Part shown: positions 58,010 to 64,000 of the stretch, in pieces
Layout: the number at the start of each line of letters is the position of its first letter
Numbering within the stretch: position 1 is the stretch's first letter
Origin: Mytilus galloprovincialis
Taxonomy: Eukaryota > Mollusca > Bivalvia > Mytilida > Mytilidae
Direction: 5' to 3'
Length of the DNA: 64,000 nucleotides
NCBI RefSeq assembly: GCF_965363235.1
Contig: NC_134842.1
Location: 7,157,112-7,221,111 of the forward strand
Made by a program: the position numbers and the translations under genes
Notes under the pieces: model-generated
Database searches by the model: none
Told to the model about the DNA's origin: nothing
Seen by the model: only the letters and a program-made list of their open reading frames with translations

Positions 58010-60599
58010 TTTACTTTTATAAATTGTTACTTGGATGGAGAGTTGTCTCATTGGCACTCATACCACATCTTCCTATATCTATGAGTTATCACTATCAATC
58101 TTAATAGTAATTACTTATTTGTTTATGATGAACCGGGGTTGAACACAGTTAAATAGCATATCACTGCAAACTTACAAAAAGGATTTCACAAATGGATACG
58201 GAGTGAAAACTTCATTTACACTTTGAAAGGATAATTGGTTAAATGGTGTTTGTATTATTGTATTGATAAGACCTAAAATCATATCAGCGAATTTGTAAAA
58301 TAATTATCAAATTTTTTAGTCACTATATAAGATCGGTGATTATATATAATCTCTTATAAAATTAGTGATTATGCATTATCACAGGAAAACTGGGATATTT
58401 CACAATCCCTAAAAACCAGGATTCTACATATTCCTTGTAACATATTAACCCTACAATTACGTATTATCGATATTGACACCCTCACCCCTCAATTTACAAA
58501 TTAACAAAACATATTTCTACAGAGAAAAGAAACATATTTCTACATAAAAGGAAAGGATGAAGATTTGTTGTTTTGGTAACAGGAGGAAGTGGATTCCTTG
58601 GCCAACATGTTGTACAACACTTGCAGATCTATGCTGAAAATGTTCGTGAAATTCGGGTATTGGATATGGTGTCTTACGAACAAAAATTAGATAGGTGGCT
58701 TACAAATATTCATCTTTCTTATTATGTATTTTTTTGTGAACTATAACATCTAAATCATTTGTTCCTTTGACAAACTAATGTGACCAGTACACTTATTTAA
58801 CACAGGTTATATAGCTAGCATGTTCAATATAGTAAAATACATTTTTGTTTACGACTAAATGATTTTCAATGTCCCTTTGGTATGTTTCGCCTCCTTTACA
58901 CTTTACCAAATTCTCATACATATATTATAAGATATAAGATATTGAAATGTTGGCAGAATTGACCATGTCATGAGAACATTTGAACTTAATGTAGTTCATT
59001 TTTTTAATGGCGATTTATAGTTAACACATAAGTACAATAATGTTCGAAAATACCTGGTCTGAATATATATATGTATAATCGCAGACTATTTTCAAAGTTT
59101 CATTACGATTCACATGATAGGTTAAGGTCTAAATCGATCTTAAACTAGAAAAGGTAATACATTATAACATCTACTTCTTAGCATTAGAAAAATGTGAAAG
59201 GAAAATGTTATCCAATGAATGAGACAGACGTTTACACATTACAGGGGTAGCTCTACAATGAGATCATCTACTTCAGTCAAACATAGCTTAAATGTATTTC
59301 GTATTTATTAAAATCTTTCTTATCATATTTCGTTTAATACTTTCTAGTTTCTTACTTTTATTGATTTTTCAGACTTCCAGGCAAGCAAACCCTTGCGTAT
59401 CTTTTCTGGAAGTATAACGGATAACAAGTTGGTCGGAGAGGCATGCCGTGAAACTGATATTGTTCTTCATATTGCTTCCAAAATAGATTATTCCAATTTC
59501 CCCGACAAAAAATTATTACAAGAGGTGAACATAAAAGGTATATAATTATTTGAACTCTGAAATCAGTAATTGTAAGGATCAACAATATTCTAAAACGAGA
59601 AATCAACCTACGTTAATGAAGGAATTCGTCATTGATTAAGTGAAACAAAAAAATAGATATAATGGTATATGTGGATTAAATAATACCGGTTCCAAAGAGT
59701 TAAGAAACTTTTCTGAATTGTTATTTGTACATTTTCTACTTCAACTGACCGATATTCAAGGGGTAGGGTAGATCATGTACCTGCCCCCATGTCATGACGC
59801 TCGTCAGCGGTTGTCTTCACTTTTGTTTATCCCGTTTTTGTCATTCAGGGAGTTAGTTTTTTTTCTGTGCTAGATCTTTGGTCGTTTTCTTTGAATTTTT
59901 TTTTTTTACTTTCGTCGCTTTAATTATATATTACTCTTGTTCCTTGTTGAAGACTATATATAGATTTCTATTTTATTTCAATGTGTCGTTGAGATTTTTA
60001 ATTAGACAAAAAACGCATAACACAATGGATTTTCAGTAGGCTGAACGTTTTATATAGGAACGTTTGTTCCTGCAAAAAATAAATCATAATCAGATGTAAA
60101 AAAAGACTAAATTAATATTATCATATTTAAGATTTTATTAAGAAAATAACAACAAAAAACTTTATTTTTGACGAATGTTTAAAGCATTCGACTAATATTT
60201 TAAATGATATACAACAAATCGAACTTTGGAAAAATCTTGTTAACAACGTTTGAATAGTTATGATCATAGATTATTTTTGGAAGAAATATCTGTTTACAAC
60301 TGTAAAAGATATAATAAACTGGAATTGTAAAACTATAATTTACTGTTATGATTTGAATTATTTATGTCAAACTGGTAAACTCTGTTTGTTTTCTTTTTAA
60401 TTTGTCCTATAAATCTTATAATGTCCGCATAAATCAAGAAAACGGTTGTATCATCCTAAGGATAAGAAAGGAGGTTAACAAACCTGTAAAGTAATTTCTT
60501 ATTGACAAGTAAAACCGAAGGGATCGTTGACATCTTCACTATTTTCATTGATAATGACCTCAACAAACAATAGTGAGCAAATGAATAAGTTTGTACTAT

Positions 60600-61220
60600 A
60601 TACTATAGATAAACATAATGCCTTGGATTGTAACAGGGACAGGTCAAGCAACTGTAAAAATTGCTTGACCTGTCCCTGTTACAATCCAGTATATACCTCC
60701 CAAGTGATACGATATTCCCGTGCTTGCATTTCCTATCATGATTTTCCTGATAGAGGGTTGCTGCTCACAAGGAAGCTATTAAACCAAGTGTTCCAAACGG
60801 TGAAGTTGAAATCATCCCTTCGTAAATTTTACGGACGCCATCACGAGTTGGTTGACTGTTATGGAATAACCGTTTCACAAATTATATCGGATATGTTCCT
60901 TACGTCGTAACTACAATCCCCTTCCCTTTCATGAATGTGACCTACCGAATTAGACTATTTACCGGATTTGTTATCACATAAGCAACACTACGGGTGACAC
61001 ACATGTGGAGCAGGATCTGCTTACCCTTCCGGAGCACCTGAGATCACCCCTAGTTTTTAGTGGGGTTCGTATTGCTTATTCTTTAAGTTTCTATGTTGTT
61101 TCATGTGTACTATTGTTTGTCTGTTTGTCTTTTTCTTTTTTAGCCATGGCGTTGTCAGTTTATTTTCGATCTATGAGTTTGACTGTCCCTTTGGTATCTT
61201 TCGTCCCTCTTTTTTTAAAG
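60600..61220 (+). mobile_element. RT element C-terminal end with 3' tail, in an intron
   Basis: Plus strand: VIRYSRACISYHDFPDRGLL, LTRKLLNQVF, KFYGRHHELVDCYGITVSQI, stop at about 60909, then the shared tail to GTCCCTTTGGTATCTTTCGT. The same element as 43040-44190. Its left edge is a perfect hairpin (60624-60688). It lies in the long intron between exons 2 and 3 of the dehydrogenase-like pseudogene. Confidence 0.75.
60624..60688. repeat. Perfect 28-bp inverted repeat with 9-base loop
   Basis: The arm at 60624-60651 (TGGATTGTAACAGGGACAGG and eight more bases) is the exact complement of 60661-60688, with loop CTGTAAAAA. The right arm abuts the RT fragment. Confidence 0.95.
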
Positions 61221-61229
61221 TGATGGTCG

Positions 61230-62941
61230 TGGGTTATAACCGTTGAAAAATGTTATAAACAGTCAGGAGCAGTACTTAAACAAGTTATTAATTTCAGTAC
61301 ATTATATAGGTGATTTTTTTTTTTTAAATTATAAAATAACTCAATAGAGTTATTTTCAATTTCAATAAAAGCATGGACTAAATGTCGTTTTCGTGAATTT
61401 TTAAATCATTTTATATCATAAAATTAAGACTTTATTAAATTTCAGAGGAGTGAAGAAATAAAGTGTTACTTTAAATATAATGACAATAATATTACTTAAA
61501 TAATTCATTTTATACATCTTTGAAAGAATTAGTAATGACGCTTATTTAAGGTACATATGTAATTGTTTAAGGTTACAAATTATAAATAACTTCAAGTCTT
61601 AATTAAATCACAAGTTTCCATCTATTTATATCTTTCTACTTTCAAGGAAAATGATATTTTAATAGTCCCAAGAGAATAATCTTTGACCCTGAAGCGTCGA
61701 TATGAAAGATAAGTACGTCAGAAAGGCAATTAGTGATTCAGAAGGATTAGATTTTATATTTCAATGGAAAAATAACCAGATGACTGTGAAAATTTATTAA
61801 AGGTAGTAAAATCTTTTTAATTGGACATATATTTGGAAACATTACTTATATTATAAGTAATATTAAAAAAAGCCCCGTTTTCAACTTGTATAGGTAATTC
61901 TAAACGTTACCTGTTTAAGTAATGCCCCTGACTGAAAAACAACTATTTGTTGGATTCATTTCAATTTCACGAATTTACCTTTAACGTAACAAAAAACTCA
62001 TATATAATGACGTTTGCAGTCAGATAGTTTCATTGGGGTCTAATAGTTTCCTTGACCGGTCAAACAGTTAATCGCTTGCAAATTGAAAAATAGTCAAAAT
62101 ATCGTGTACTTTTTTTATATAGAAAATGATAACTGAGGTATAATGATATAGAATATTAAATTAAGATCCCAAATTTAATGTAAAGGTGCATTTGTTCTAT
62201 GATCATAATACCGATACCAACCCAAAAAAAGCAAATTAATGTAAAAGAAACAATTTCCTAATCTTGAACTATAACCAATTGTGTCTTCATTAAATGACAT
62301 CTTTACTATTTCATTGATAATTACCTACCGAATCAATACTGATAAAATTATTCAATTCATACGAACTCCTCTTGATAAACAATGTTCACTGTATTTAAAC
62401 CGGGACATGTCTAGCAAATGTGAAAGGTGATTGTGGTCTAAGGTTTTAGTCATCGAAAATAAAAGGGTACTATCCAGGCCAACTATACACAACGCTTTTA
62501 TTGCTTCAAAAGGCGCACGACCCAGTTCATATTCTAAACGGCTCATAATACCGCTTTGGATGGAGTTCGTTGTAAGTTGGTGGTATATATGTACATTGAA
62601 GAACACAGATACCCTATACCTACTTATTAAACGGGGACAACATCTAGAAAATACTTCTATATTTCCTAAAATTTCATTTGAAAGAAAAAGAAACTTGTTC
62701 CATAAATACAGTGATAACTAAATGTGACTATCTATTGAACAATTGATTGAGATAAATTGGGGTTTTTTTGCTTGAATGAAGTTTTTTCAGCGAGTTTCAA
62801 GAAAAATGCAAAACGCATTGTCTAACCAGTAAGAATGATACAAAAAGGAAATAACATATTAGTGTATGTATATTACACTAAATTTTCCCAAATTCATGTG
62901 ATACGTCTCCGTAAGATATCTATATAATAGTGTCTTTTTAG
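61230..62941. other. Intron of the dehydrogenase-like pseudogene, no gene seen
   Basis: AT-rich. Overlapping frames on both strands at 62352-62721 have no recognisable domain and are probably chance. Confidence 0.4.
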
Positions 62942-64000
62942 GAACAGAAACTGTATTGAATGCTTGTCGGAGAGAAAATGTTCCATATTTAATTTACTGT
63001 GGATCAGCTTCTATATATTTCGGTGGCGAAGAAGCAAGCTAGAGCAGCAACAGAGACTAACATTCAAACTCCATCTAAATTATGTTTTGGGAAATATGCA
63101 AAAACAAAAACAGAAGTACAGAATATGGTTCTATCGGCAAACAATTCTTATTTACACAATGGTTATTATAGAAAAGTAATTAGAGATAAAATTTTCAACA
63201 CTATGGTGTCAGTATTTTCTCTTCATTCCAATTGCTATGTCTATCACCTGTTACAAAGAAAGCATCGCTTGAAGCGTCATCAACACTTCGAAAAAATTTA
63301 ACCAAGTACAAAGGAAAAGTAAAAATACAAAAATACTGAATTCCGAAGAAAATGTAAAACTGAAAGTCCCTCATCTAACGGCAAAATCAAAAACTCATAC
63401 ACATCAAACCAATCGATAACAACTGTCATATTCTTATCTTCGATCAGGCATTTTCTGATGTAGTAGCTGGTTAATCAAAACTAGTTTTATGGCTAGCCAA
63501 GCTTCTTTCTTGAATGACATTCGCATCAAAGATAAGAAGATGGAAATTATCAGGAACTATGATTTGAAAATAAAACTGATAATACAATGAAAAAGTCCTA
63601 AATGAACATACAAAATAAAAGATTACAACAAAAAATTGGGATGATCGGGCAATTTGAATGTGTGATAAATAATATCCTCCACTAGTGACAGCTATTGTGT
63701 TTTTAATGTTTTAATCTCTTGGTAGTTACTCGTAAAGAACGTCAATCACATGAATTGTGTACTAGCTAACTGATTAGTTGTAATGCTTTATATATCACGA
63801 TTCTATTTCAGGAAAACGATTGAAGACACTTGCCCTTCTCCCATTTGGAATGTATGGTTAACTAGATTACGGTAATATTCCGGCAGCAGTTCGACCATTC
63901 AATGGCAGAGCATTTCCACTAGTCGGTCAAATGAAAGCTAAAATACAATACAGTTATGTTGGGAATGTGGCAATGATGTTTGTAAAAGCAGTGGAGAAAC

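Larger units (their letters stand above)
58563..64000 (+). pseudogene. 3-beta-hydroxysteroid dehydrogenase-like gene, broken, partial
   Basis: Four exons of an extended short-chain dehydrogenase: 58563-58694 (VLVTGGSGFLGQHVVQHLQ, the NAD-binding TGxxGxxG, then EIRVLDM), 59373-59537 (IFSGSITDNKLVGEACRETD, LQEVNIK), 62942-63161 (GTETVLNACRRENVPYLIYC, GSASIYFGG; shifted frame FGKYAKTKTEVQNMVLSANN with the catalytic YxxxK) and 63812 onward (LKTLALLPFGMYG, TAA, then YVGNVAMMFVKAVEK). Exons 2-3 and 3-4 join in phase at consensus sites. Disablements: a frameshift in exon 3 between about 63030 and 63050 (TAG at 63040-63042 if unshifted), TAA at 63859-63861, and a phase mismatch between exons 1 and 2. 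The family oxidises 3-beta-hydroxysteroids with NAD and is usually membrane-bound by its C-terminus, which lies outside the window. The acceptor of exon 1 is uncertain. Confidence 0.75.

Noticed and set aside
62352-62721. Overlapping frames on both strands as an intronic gene
   Set aside because: No domain recognised on either strand. Mutual overlap in AT-rich DNA suggests chance.

Overview
This is AT-rich eukaryotic DNA with spliced genes and very dense, mostly decayed transposable elements. The gene content (dynein light chain, C1q-domain and F5/8C-type lectin exons) and several repeats that I recall as typical of marine mussels suggest a bivalve, probably Mytilus. That identification is from memory, not from a search.

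The backbone is a segmental duplication. Copy A (about 1236-23575) and copy B (about 39525-54990) align along most of their length, in the same orientation. Each copy holds two dynein light chain (DYNLL/LC8) genes: A1 at 3966, A2 at 18061, B1 at 42149 and B2 at 53142. All four are intact 89-codon single-exon coding regions. Each is preceded by a conserved non-coding block ending in a splice donor, so each gene probably has a 5'UTR exon and one intron upstream of the start codon. A1 pairs with B1 and A2 with B2, so an older tandem duplication made the pair and a later block duplication copied it. Comparing A with B exposes insertions as filled versus empty sites: a Helitron-like element (4451-5192) and a TA-flanked foldback MITE rich in CACGTG (5411-5891) in A only; a BEL/Pao LTR element (47864 onward), a reverse-transcriptase fragment (43040-44190) and a nested palindrome (45241-45600) in B only; and a non-LTR retrotransposon (18954-21215) in A only.

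The spacer between the copies (23575-39525) holds a large minus-strand multi-exon gene (24203-30409). It encodes a long coiled-coil protein with a transposase-like core and carries two frameshifts and two in-frame stops. After it come a truncated Penelope-like element (31515-32790), a C1q-domain exon broken by one TGA (33684-34141), a tRNA-derived SINE split by a second repeat (34715-35437) and a decayed CR1-like retrotransposon (35640-38487).

Right of copy B are a long hairpin, a local direct repeat, an unrecognised possible exon, another reverse-transcriptase fragment with a perfect 28-bp stem, and four exons of a 3-beta-hydroxysteroid dehydrogenase-like gene (58563 to the window end) with a frameshift and a nonsense codon. 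The left end carries one exon of an F5/8C (fucolectin-like) domain.

Only the four dynein light chains look like intact functional genes. Every other recognisable multi-exon or retroelement reading frame is partial or broken. I found no rRNA, tRNA or CRISPR.
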